A stretch of 47,650 bases of DNA from Pseudomonadota bacterium. GTDB taxonomy: Bacteria; Pseudomonadota; Alphaproteobacteria; Rhizobiales; Rhizobiaceae. Shown in pieces: positions 34,366 through 41,079 of this stretch. The DNA is taken from assembly GCA_023419535.1 (NCBI GenBank), contig JAEZXX010000079.1, positions 1 to 47,650 on the forward strand, read 5' to 3'. Both the position numbers and the translations under genes were made by a program. The notes beneath the pieces were generated by a model. The model searched no databases, was not told the origin of the DNA, and saw nothing but the letters and a program-made list of their open reading frames with translations. Position 1 is the first letter of the stretch, and every line of letters begins with the position of its first letter.

Positions 34366-34379
34366 TCACGCTTGCGTGA
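34366..34379. promoter_or_regulatory. Inverted repeat upstream of the M48 protease gene
   Basis: TCACGC-TT-GCGTGA is a perfect 6+6 inverted repeat in the 87-bp gap between the amino-acid ABC operon and the protease gene. There is no T-run after it, so an operator is more likely than a terminator. It lies 49 bp before the protease ATG. Confidence 0.4.
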
Positions 34380-34427
34380 GAAGCAAACAGCGGTTACGCC
34401 TTCTGCAACTGACAGGAGAAACGGCCG

Positions 34428-35657
34428 ATGAAGATCGAACCCGTCGATGCGCAGAGCAGGCCGGTCAGCGTCGAGCGGTGGCCAAGCGAGATGCCGCTCT
34501 TTGTGACGATCGTGATCCTCTCGATCCTCCTCTGGGGCCTGATCATCGTCGGCACGCTCGGCATCGGCCTGATCTACGTCGTCTTGATCGGTGCCGTCCT
34601 CTTCTTCGCCCATGCGGCCCTGATCGCCCATGTCCGGGGCAGCGCCATCAAGCTCGGGGCCGACCAGTTTCCCGACATCTACGCGCGCGTCGTCGAGTTC
34701 GCGTCCCGCTCGGGTCTCTCGGCCCCGCCGGACGCCTATATCCTGCAGGCGGATGGCGGATTGAACGCCTTCGCCACCAAGTTCTTCCGCGGCCGCTTCG
34801 TCGTCCTCTACTCGGACCTGCTGACGGCCTGCGGCGACGATCTGGCCGCGCGCGACATGATCATCGGCCACGAGATCGGCCATCTGCGCGCCAACCATTT
34901 GAACTGGAACCTCCTGACCCTGCCGGGACGCGTGATCCCCTTCCTCGGCTCCGCCTATTCGCGGGCCTGCGAGTTCACCTGCGACCGCTGGGGCGCCGTC
35001 CTGTCCGGCGATCGCGAGGGCGCGCGCCGCGGTCTCCTGGTGCTTGCCGCCGGGGCCGGCCACTACCAGAAGGTCAACGAAGAGGCCTTCATCCGCCAGC
35101 AGGACGATCTCAACACCGGCTGGATGACCCTCGCCCGCTGGCTCGGAACCTATCCGCCGCTGTCGGCACGCGTCCAGGCGATCGGCCCGGCCTTCGGCTC
35201 CACCTACCCGGCGCGCCGCGGCAAGCTGCGCGCCTGGGCGATCCTCCTGGCCCTCCTGGCCGTGCCGGTGGGCCTCGCGCTGGCCATCCCGCTCCTCGTC
35301 TCCGGTCCGCTCAACAACCTGCAGCAGGCGATCGAAAGCGAGGTCCTGCGCGGCCTCCCTGCGGTCGAGGACCCGCTGGGCGGCGACTTCGGTCAGACGT
35401 CGTCGTCGGAATCGGGTGCGGCGCCGGCCTTCGGCAGCGTCGCCGAGATGCCCGCACCCACTCCCGTTCCGGCGCTTGACGACCCGGCCTTCCGGCCGGA
35501 GGCGGATGCGTGCTTCGCCGGCGATCTCGGCGCCTGCGACGAACTCTACTGGAGCACGCCGGCCGATTCGCCGGAGGAGGCCTATGGCCTGTCCTGCGGC
35601 GGGCGCCTGCCCGACAATTACGCCGAATGCGCCGATCTGGTGCCGCCGGCGAACTGA
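34428..35657 (+). CDS. M48-family membrane metalloprotease
   Basis: A 409-residue HtpX/Ste24-type zinc protease. Two close N-terminal helices (about 24-65) are followed by the catalytic domain with HEIGH at about 148-152 and the third ligand Glu in ACEFTCDRWGAVL (about 182). Another membrane helix lies at about 262-290. The tail is exported and unusual: it is Cys-rich and carries ACFAGDLGACDELYWSTP with YGLSCGGRLPDNYAEC, a motif that turns up in unrelated exported proteins. It is probably an envelope quality-control protease. The ATG at 34428 has CAGGAGAAACGGCCG upstream. Promoter and repeat lie in the preceding gap, so it is probably its own transcript. Confidence 0.9.
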   Translation: MKIEPVDAQSRPVSVERWPSEMPLFVTIVILSILLWGLIIVGTLGIGLIYVVLIGAVLFFAHAALIAHVRGSAIKLGADQFPDIYARVVEFASRSGLSAPPDAYILQADGGLNAFATKFFRGRFVVLYSDLLTACGDDLAARDMIIGHEIGHLRANHLNWNLLTLPGRVIPFLGSAYSRACEFTCDRWGAVLSGDREGARRGLLVLAAGAGHYQKVNEEAFIRQQDDLNTGWMTLARWLGTYPPLSARVQAIGPAFGSTYPARRGKLRAWAILLALLAVPVGLALAIPLLVSGPLNNLQQAIESEVLRGLPAVEDPLGGDFGQTSSSESGAAPAFGSVAEMPAPTPVPALDDPAFRPEADACFAGDLGACDELYWSTPADSPEEAYGLSCGGRLPDNYAECADLVPPAN

Positions 35658-35746
35658 ACGCGGACCCCTCGACGGGTGCATTTTCGTTTGCGCCGGGAAC
35701 CGGCCGGCAAGCAAAGCTGTTCATCGACCAATCGGAGGTCGAGCAA

Positions 35747-36082
35747 ATGGAACAGTTCCTTGCGGTGATGCTGCTGGTCGGTTGCAGTTCGGATCAGGAG
35801 GTCTGTTCCGAAATCCCGGTGCCGACGCCCTTCTATTCCTCCGTCGAGGACTGCCGGACCGATCTTGGACTGCAGATGCGGTTCAGCTCCACTTACGACA
35901 ACAAGGTTTTCGGCGCCTGCACGCCCGTGGACGAGGCGATGATGGAGCAGTCCGGCACCGTCGAGTGGGCGATCAGCCGCAGCGGCGAACTGATGGTCGA
36001 GGTTCGCGCCGACGAGCCGCAGATCGCCGCGGCCCCGGCCGCCGAGCCCGTCTCCGAGGACCTTCAGCTCGCCTCCCGCTGA
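35747..36082 (+). CDS. Small Cys-containing protein, function unknown
   Basis: A 111-residue protein from the ATG at 35747, with CGGAGGTCGAGCAA as ribosome site. A short hydrophobic start (MEQFLAVMLLVGCSSDQEVC) looks like a weak or atypical signal; the CSSDQ junction mimics a lipobox but basic residues before it are lacking. The core holds SSVEDCRTDLGLQMRF and KVFGACTPVDEAMMEQ, so at least four Cys could form two disulfides in the periplasm. The C-terminal 25 residues are Ala/Glu-rich. I do not recognise the family. Confidence 0.65.
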   Translation: MEQFLAVMLLVGCSSDQEVCSEIPVPTPFYSSVEDCRTDLGLQMRFSSTYDNKVFGACTPVDEAMMEQSGTVEWAISRSGELMVEVRADEPQIAAAPAAEPVSEDLQLASR

Positions 36083-36182
36083 CAATCGGAGCGGCTGCCC
36101 CAACTATACTCGCCTCAATGAAACCATCAGTCTCCTCCCTCGTTGGTGAGGCAGGGACAGTACGGCTGGAAAGGCACTGAGA

Positions 36183-36455
36183 ATGAAGAAGATGATGATG
36201 GCCGCGATGGCGGCCCTCACGCTTGGCGCGGCGGGCTGCCAGGGCGTCGACCAGAACGTCGCGCTGCCGGCGGCGATCGGTGCCGGTGGCGGTGCGCTGG
36301 TCGGCCAGGCGATCGGTCGCGACACGCAGAGCACGCTGATCGGCGCCGGCATCGGCGCGGCGGCCGGCGCCCTCGTCGGCGCGGCGGCCAACCGTCCGGG
36401 CGAGTGCGTCTATCGCGATTCGCGCGGCCAGCGCTACGTGGCGCGCTGCCCGTAA
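36183..36455 (+). CDS. Glycine-zipper lipoprotein
   Basis: A 90-residue predicted outer-membrane lipoprotein. The signal ends with lipobox LGAAGC (lipid-bearing Cys about residue 19). It is followed by two Gly/Ala-zipper helices, ALPAAIGAGGGALVGQAIG and TLIGAGIGAAAGALVGAAA, and a short tail GECVYRDSRGQRYVARCP with two Cys. This is the glycine-zipper 2TM type found in small envelope lipoproteins of proteobacteria; the function is usually structural and poorly defined. A strong intrinsic terminator follows about 50 bp downstream. Confidence 0.88.
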   Translation: MKKMMMAAMAALTLGAAGCQGVDQNVALPAAIGAGGGALVGQAIGRDTQSTLIGAGIGAAAGALVGAAANRPGECVYRDSRGQRYVARCP

Positions 36456-36502
36456 GCGATCGGAGCGATTGCGGCGCCGCTCGGCGCCACGGTCCGAACC
36501 AG

Positions 36503-36532
36503 AACCCGTCGGCGCCCGCCGGCGGGTTTTTT
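36503..36532 (+). terminator. Intrinsic terminator after the glycine-zipper lipoprotein gene
   Basis: AACCCGTCGGC pairs with GCCGGCGGGTT (one mismatch or bulge), immediately followed by TTTT. This is a classic GC stem with a T-run. Confidence 0.85.
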
Positions 36533-36672
36533 CGCGTCCGGCCCTAGTGGATCCCTTCGCTCCGCGCGACCTGGGGGTGCGCCGTCGCAAGCCCTTGTTC
36601 GGCCCGTCCGGCGCGCTTTCGCCTTGCCGGGAACACAGGCCTTAACGCCGCAGCCCCGCCGAATATCGCTCG

Positions 36673-36700
36673 TTAACTCAATCGCTTAAGCGGGCCTTAA
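36673..36700. promoter_or_regulatory. CtrA-like binding site (TTAA-N7-TTAA) upstream of the Omp25-like gene
   Basis: TTAA at 36686-36689 and TTAA at 36697-36700 are separated by exactly seven bases, the CtrA consensus of alphaproteobacteria. A further TTAA lies at 36673-36676 and another near 36641. They stand in a GC-rich gap (36533-36915) that otherwise holds no gene. The site is about 215 bp upstream of the outer-membrane protein start. Binding by CtrA is an inference; CtrA is known to control outer-membrane protein genes in Brucella. Confidence 0.62.
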
Positions 36701-36915
36701 GGTTGGCGGACCATTATCGTTTCCGAACGCAATCGAACGGATCGGCGCCTCCAAGAGCGCCCCGTCCGACGCGGCGGACCGGTCGTCGTCCCTGGAGGGC
36801 GCCCGGTCGTCATCCCACCGACGCCGGCACGCCGGCCTTTGCATTCGCGAGGAGCGGACGGGACCCGTCCCTCGCGATCGAACGTCGCCGTTCGGCGACA
36901 GCTGGAGCATTTGAA

Positions 36916-37722
36916 ATGAAGCGTATCGCGATCCTCATCGCTTCCGCGGCCTTCGCCCTCCCGGCCGGCGCGGCGGACATCATCTACAACGAGCCGATGG
37001 CGCCCGCGCCGATGGACCCGGTCTCGTTCGGCACGGCGGCGCCGCAGTGGACGGGCTTCTATGTCGGCGGCCAGCTCGGCGCGGCCTTCAACACCGATTC
37101 CGGCCCCTTCACCTCGGCCGGCTCGTCCTTCGCGGGCGGCAACGAGGGCAGCGATTCCGGCCTCATCGGCGGCGTCCATGTCGGCTACGACCACCAGATC
37201 GACAACATCATCCTCGGCGCGGTCGGCGACCTCAATCTGATCGACGCCTCCTCGTCCTCCTCCTTCGGGCTGACGAACGTCAACGGCGGCGTCGACGGCT
37301 TCGGCTCGTCCTCGGACATCGACTATATCGGCACGGTGCGCGGCAAGGTCGGCGTGGCGGCGGACCGGCTCGCCGTCTACGCGACGGGCGGCCTCGCCTA
37401 TGCCAGCCTCGACACCTCGACCTCGGGCCCCGGCCAGTTCGTCGGCTCGCCGACGGCGGGCGCGACGCCGGGCGCCTACGGGGTCGTCTTCTCGCAGGAC
37501 ACGGACGAGGTCGGCTATGCGGTCGGCGCGGGCGTCGACTATCTGGCGGCCGACAACCTCTCCTTCGGCGTCGAGTATCTCTACCACGACCTCGGCTCGG
37601 CCGACACGAAGGTGACCTTCGCCGGCACCGGTGCGGCGGCGGGCGAGACCTACACGGCCTCCTCCAACACCGATCTCGACTTCCACACGGTCTGGGCCAA
37701 GGCCTCCTACCGCTTCAACTGA
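36916..37722 (+). CDS. Outer-membrane beta-barrel protein (Omp25/Omp31-like)
   Basis: A 268-residue exported protein. The ATG at 36916 begins a signal peptide MKRIAILIASAAFALPAGAA. The mature part opens with the family hallmark WTGFYVGGQLGAAFNT and continues with alternating strands ending in aromatic residues: LIGGVHVGYDHQIDNIILGAVGDLNL, DYIGTVRGKVGVAADRLAVYATGGLAYAS, VGYAVGAGVDYLAADNLSFGVEYLYHDLG, FHTVWAKASYRFN. The C-terminal Phe-Asn ending and eight-strand pattern match Omp25, Omp31 and RopB-type surface proteins of Rhizobiales. A CtrA-like site lies upstream and an intrinsic terminator downstream, so it is a single-gene transcript. Confidence 0.92.
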   Translation: MKRIAILIASAAFALPAGAADIIYNEPMAPAPMDPVSFGTAAPQWTGFYVGGQLGAAFNTDSGPFTSAGSSFAGGNEGSDSGLIGGVHVGYDHQIDNIILGAVGDLNLIDASSSSSFGLTNVNGGVDGFGSSSDIDYIGTVRGKVGVAADRLAVYATGGLAYASLDTSTSGPGQFVGSPTAGATPGAYGVVFSQDTDEVGYAVGAGVDYLAADNLSFGVEYLYHDLGSADTKVTFAGTGAAAGETYTASSNTDLDFHTVWAKASYRFN

Positions 37723-37756
37723 TCGCGCGGCTTCGGCCCGCATCCCGAGCACGAAG

Positions 37757-37785
37757 AAAGGCCGCCGGGCGTCCGGCGGCCTTTT
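37757..37785 (+). terminator. Intrinsic terminator after the Omp25-like gene (bidirectional)
   Basis: AAAGGCCGCCGG (37757-37768) pairs perfectly with CCGGCGGCCTTTT (37773-37785) around a four-base loop. Because the left arm starts with AAA, the structure can also end the convergent sugar kinase transcript. Confidence 0.9.
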
Positions 37786-37807
37786 CGCGTTCGCGGGTCG
37801 GCGCCCC

Positions 37808-38758
37808 TCAGGCGAGCGGGGCGAGACCGAGATCGGCGCGGCGCGGCAGATCGGCGCCCCGCCGCGTGCAGGTGAGCGCGGCCGCGCCGACGGCGAAGTC
37901 CAGGAGCTTCTCCAGTTCGTCCGCGCCGAGCGAACCGGGGTCCTGCAGCCGGCCGGCGTCGGCCAGGCCCGCCAGAAGCGCGGCCTGGAAGGTGTCGCCC
38001 GCGCCGACCGTGTCGACGACGCGGACCGGGCGCCCCCTCGCCTCGGCCGTCGCGCCGCCGCGGGTCAGCGCGATCGCGCCCCTCTCGCCGCGCGTGACCA
38101 CGGCCAGCGCCGCGCCCTTCGAAATCCAGTCCGACAGGACGTCCTCGGGGGAGGTGCCGGGGAAGAGGGCCTCCAGGTCCTCCTCGCTCGCCTTCACGAG
38201 CCCGGCCAGGGGCACGGTGCGCTCCGCGCGCGCCCGCCACAGGTCCAGATCGGGCGCGACGGCGAGACGGACGTTGAGATCGTAGGAGACGAGGCGACGG
38301 CCGCTCTCCCGGGCGACGAGGTGCTCGAGCGCCGAGGCGGTCGGCTCGATCACCGTCGCATAGCTGGAGACGTGGACGGCCTGCACCTCGTCGGGCAGGC
38401 GATCGGGCAGGTCGGAGATCTCGACGGAGCGGTCCGCCGTGCCCTCGATGTAGAAGTCGTAGCGCGGCGAACCGTCGGTCCCGAGCGAGACCATGGCCAG
38501 CGTCGTCGAGCGCGCCGTCTCGACCAGGAAGCGTCCGTCGATCGATTCCCGCTCCAGGAAGGCGCGGATGCGCCGGCCGAAGAGGTCTGTCGAGAGCTTG
38601 GTCAGGAAGGCGGATCGATGGCCGAGGCGGGCGAGCCCGAGGGCGACGTTCAGCGGCGAGCCGCCGACGCGACCGGCGAGCGCGACCGAGGCCACGTCGC
38701 CGCCGTCTTCCGGTCCGGCGAAGATGTCGAACAGGCAGTCGCCGCAGCTCAGGAACAT
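37808..38758 (-). CDS. PfkB-family carbohydrate kinase (fructokinase-like)
   Basis: A 316-residue cytoplasmic sugar kinase of the ribokinase fold. Early motif VGGSPLNVALGLARLGHRSAFLTKLSTDLFG is the first PfkB signature. The middle has ASEEDLEALFPG, then AVVTRGERGAIAL. The second signature, VDTVGAGDTFQAALLAGL, holds the anion hole and catalytic Asp. It most resembles fructokinases of Rhizobiales, but the sugar cannot be proven from sequence. It is divergent from the asparaginase gene; no sugar transporter gene is adjacent. Confidence 0.9.
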   Translation of the reverse strand: MFLSCGDCLFDIFAGPEDGGDVASVALAGRVGGSPLNVALGLARLGHRSAFLTKLSTDLFGRRIRAFLERESIDGRFLVETARSTTLAMVSLGTDGSPRYDFYIEGTADRSVEISDLPDRLPDEVQAVHVSSYATVIEPTASALEHLVARESGRRLVSYDLNVRLAVAPDLDLWRARAERTVPLAGLVKASEEDLEALFPGTSPEDVLSDWISKGAALAVVTRGERGAIALTRGGATAEARGRPVRVVDTVGAGDTFQAALLAGLADAGRLQDPGSLGADELEKLLDFAVGAAALTCTRRGADLPRRADLGLAPLA

Positions 38759-38909
38759 GGATGGCCCCCCGGATCGTCCTCGTATCGCCGAGCCGATGTA
38801 TCAGATCGACCGCCTCGCACGAAAGCGTCGCGGCCATGGGCGGGCCGCCTCCCCGCCGGCTCCCGGATCGGCTACAGCCTCCCCTTCGTCAGACGAGGAG
38901 AAGCGATCC

Positions 38910-39911
38910 ATGGCCGAGCCGTTCATCATCGAGGTCACGCGGGGGAGCCGCGTCGAAAGCCTGCATCGCGGAGCGGTCGCCGTGGTCGACGCGTCCGGCC
39001 GCTCGGTCTACGCGCGCGGCGACGTCGCCCGGCCCGTCTTTCCGCGCTCGGCCGTCAAGGTGTTCCAGGCGATCCCGCTGATCGAGAGTGGCGCGGCGGA
39101 CGCTTTGGGGTTCGACGAAGCCGATCTTTCGCTCGCCTGCGCCTCCCATTCGGGGGAGGCGGCCCATGCGGACCGCGCTGCCTCGATGCTCGGCAAAGCC
39201 GGGCTGACGGGCGAGGCGCTCGAATGCGGCTGCCACTGGCCGTTCGACCAGAAGATCGCGATCGCCATGGCCCGCGGGGGCGGGCAGCCGACCGCGCTCC
39301 ACAACAACTGCTCGGGCAAGCATGCCGGTTTCCTCTGCAGCGCGGTCCATCTGGGGGAGGAGACGCGCGGCTACGTGCGGGCCGAGCATCCCGTCCAGCG
39401 CCGCGTACGCGCCGTCTTCGAGGATCTGGCCGGGATCGCCCTTCCGGCCGAGCTCTGCGGCATCGACGGTTGCGCGATCCCGACCTACGCCGCGCCGCTG
39501 GAGGCCTTCGCGCTCGGCTTCGCGCGGCTGGCGGGCGGCACGGGCGTTACGGCGGACCGCGCCGCGGCCGGACGGCGGCTGATCGCGGCCTGCATCGCCG
39601 AGCCGTGGTTCATGTCGGGAACCGGGCGGGCCTGCCGGCGGCTGATCGAGGCCGGCGACGGCCGCGTCTTCGTCAAGACCGGGGCGGAAGGGGTCTTCTG
39701 CGGTGCGCTTCCGGACCAGGGCATCGGTTTCGCGCTCAAGATCGAGGACGGGGCGACGCGGGCCGCGGAAGCGGCGGTCGCCGCGACCCTGTCCGCCATT
39801 CTGGCGAAGGGCGATCCGGCGCTGTCGGAGCGCTACGCGGCGCTCGCCCGAACGCCTCTGCGCAACTGGAACGGCGACCATGTCGGCGAGGTCCGGCCGG
39901 CGGGCTTCTGA
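38910..39911 (+). CDS. L-asparaginase, Rhizobium etli (ReAV) type
   Basis: A 333-residue enzyme of the ReAV asparaginase family, which is unrelated to the E. coli type and has a serine beta-lactamase-like fold. It hydrolyses asparagine to aspartate and ammonia. The Ser-Lys tandem typical of ReAV is present: S47-x-x-K50 in FPRSAVKVFQ and S79 in CASHSGE, with K256 in VFVKTGAEGVF. Zinc-site residues correspond to C134 and K137 (NNCSGKHAG) and C188 (GIDGCAIP). The ATG at 38910 has GAGGAGAAGCGATCC upstream. No signal peptide is seen, so it is cytoplasmic. It is divergent from the PfkB kinase. Confidence 0.92.
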   Translation: MAEPFIIEVTRGSRVESLHRGAVAVVDASGRSVYARGDVARPVFPRSAVKVFQAIPLIESGAADALGFDEADLSLACASHSGEAAHADRAASMLGKAGLTGEALECGCHWPFDQKIAIAMARGGGQPTALHNNCSGKHAGFLCSAVHLGEETRGYVRAEHPVQRRVRAVFEDLAGIALPAELCGIDGCAIPTYAAPLEAFALGFARLAGGTGVTADRAAAGRRLIAACIAEPWFMSGTGRACRRLIEAGDGRVFVKTGAEGVFCGALPDQGIGFALKIEDGATRAAEAAVAATLSAILAKGDPALSERYAALARTPLRNWNGDHVGEVRPAGF

Positions 39912-39927
39912 GCCCCCGGTGCGGGGC

Positions 39928-40701
39928 TCAGGGTTCGAGGACCCGAAGCCGCGGGGAGGCCTCCGGTGCCTCGGTCCCGTCGTTGTCGTTGAGAAGCGGC
40001 ATGTCGGTCATGCCGAGGCCGATCATGCGGGAGGCGCCGAAGAGCTGAACGCGCTCGCGATGCGTGGAGAGGAAGTGCGGATAGCGCGGATAGACCGTCT
40101 GGCGCATCGTCTCGAAATGCCCGGACATCAGGCAGATGGGCCGCTTGAGGCCGGGATAGAACCGCGGCTCGGTCATCACGCTCATGTGGCAGAAGCGCTG
40201 GTAGAAGGGAGCATGCTCCGCGCGCACGGTCGCCAGCATGTAGTCGGCATCGAAATGCTCGGCCGCCATCCCGGCCATGCGCACGGTGGCGAAAGGCATC
40301 TGGCCCATGGCGCGGCGCAGCGAGCGGTCCACCACGAAGCGGGTGGGATCGACGAAGGAGCGGCCCTTCTCGATCAGGGGTCCGAGAATGTCCGGAAAGA
40401 CCTTCAGACCCGGCGCGAAGGGCATGTCCGGGGAGCAGACATGGATCCGGATCGAGGCGACGAGCGCGTCCTCGCTCTCGATCCCGAAGATGAAGACGTT
40501 GGGATCCTCGTCGTAGTGATCGGACAGGCGGTGCGTCGGGTTGGGGTCGATCGCACCTTCGGCCAGGTAGCAGCGGTAGCGCAGGCGGAACAGCTGCTCC
40601 TGCTCCTGCGGCAGGGTCGCTCGTCTGTATCGGAAGGAAAGCGCCTCGGAGGCGGAAGGGCTCGCGACGTCGACCCGGGCCTTCTCTGCCAACGAAGTCA
40701 C
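39928..40701 (-). CDS. GNAT-fold N-acyltransferase, FeeM / N-acyl amino acid synthase-like
   Basis: A 257-residue cytoplasmic protein. The core begins FRYRRATLPQEQEQLFRLRYRCYLAEGAID, where LRYRCY resembles the N-terminal motif of N-acyl amino acid synthase FeeM and, more distantly, of LuxI autoinducer synthases. Next come DPNVFIFGIESEDALVASIRIHV and EKGRSFVDPTRFVVDRSLRR, analogous to the conserved Arg/Glu region. These enzymes move a long-chain acyl group from acyl-carrier protein to an amino acid or amine. I am fairly sure of the superfamily, less of the product. No transporter or ACP gene adjoins it. The neighbouring upstream gene on the same strand encodes an EAL protein, 378 bp away. Confidence 0.7.
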   Translation of the reverse strand: MTSLAEKARVDVASPSASEALSFRYRRATLPQEQEQLFRLRYRCYLAEGAIDPNPTHRLSDHYDEDPNVFIFGIESEDALVASIRIHVCSPDMPFAPGLKVFPDILGPLIEKGRSFVDPTRFVVDRSLRRAMGQMPFATVRMAGMAAEHFDADYMLATVRAEHAPFYQRFCHMSVMTEPRFYPGLKRPICLMSGHFETMRQTVYPRYPHFLSTHRERVQLFGASRMIGLGMTDMPLLNDNDGTEAPEASPRLRVLEP

Positions 40702-41079
40702 TCCTTCTCAGCCGACGGCGACACCGGGGCGACCCCAACAACGACAGGCGCTTGATTCTGATTTGTCTAAAATTGTTCCTACAGGTTAATTTTCGGTTTA
40801 CGCGCTTCAAGTGTGATGGCGCGAGGTCACACAGATGTGTGAGCGCCCGTCCGCTCGCGGACACACCCCCTCTGGTTGCGCAGCCGGCGAACGGTCCGCG
40901 GGGTTCGGCGTCGTCTTCGGTGGAGATCGTTCGGGCGGTCGGGGGCCGTATGGTCGAGGCGGGGCGAACGGAACGTCGCCGCGGTCTCGCGGAATGACCG
41001 GGACGGGCCTCCGTCTCAGGGCTCGCGCGGCTTCACAGGTCTGGGGCGGGCGCCGCGTGCGGACGGCCGGGGCGGGTCC
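40702..41079. promoter_or_regulatory. Upstream region of the acyltransferase gene, with half-sites and inverted repeats
   Basis: This 378-bp gap holds no gene I can support. It contains an AT-rich island (about 40750-40815) that is the likely minus-strand promoter. Inside it, TTAA-N7-TTTA at 40786-40800 is one base from a CtrA site. Next to it are GTGTGA (40811-40816), TCACAC (40827-40832) and TGTGTGA (40836-40842); the last two form the inverted repeat TCACACA-GA-TGTGTGA. The remainder, 40860-41079, shows nothing further. Confidence 0.5.

Noticed and set aside
40770..40790. A lux-box half (ACCTGTAGGA on the minus strand) before the FeeM-like gene
   Set aside because: Only one half matches the dyad and the other half is unrelated, so a quorum-sensing operator is not supported.
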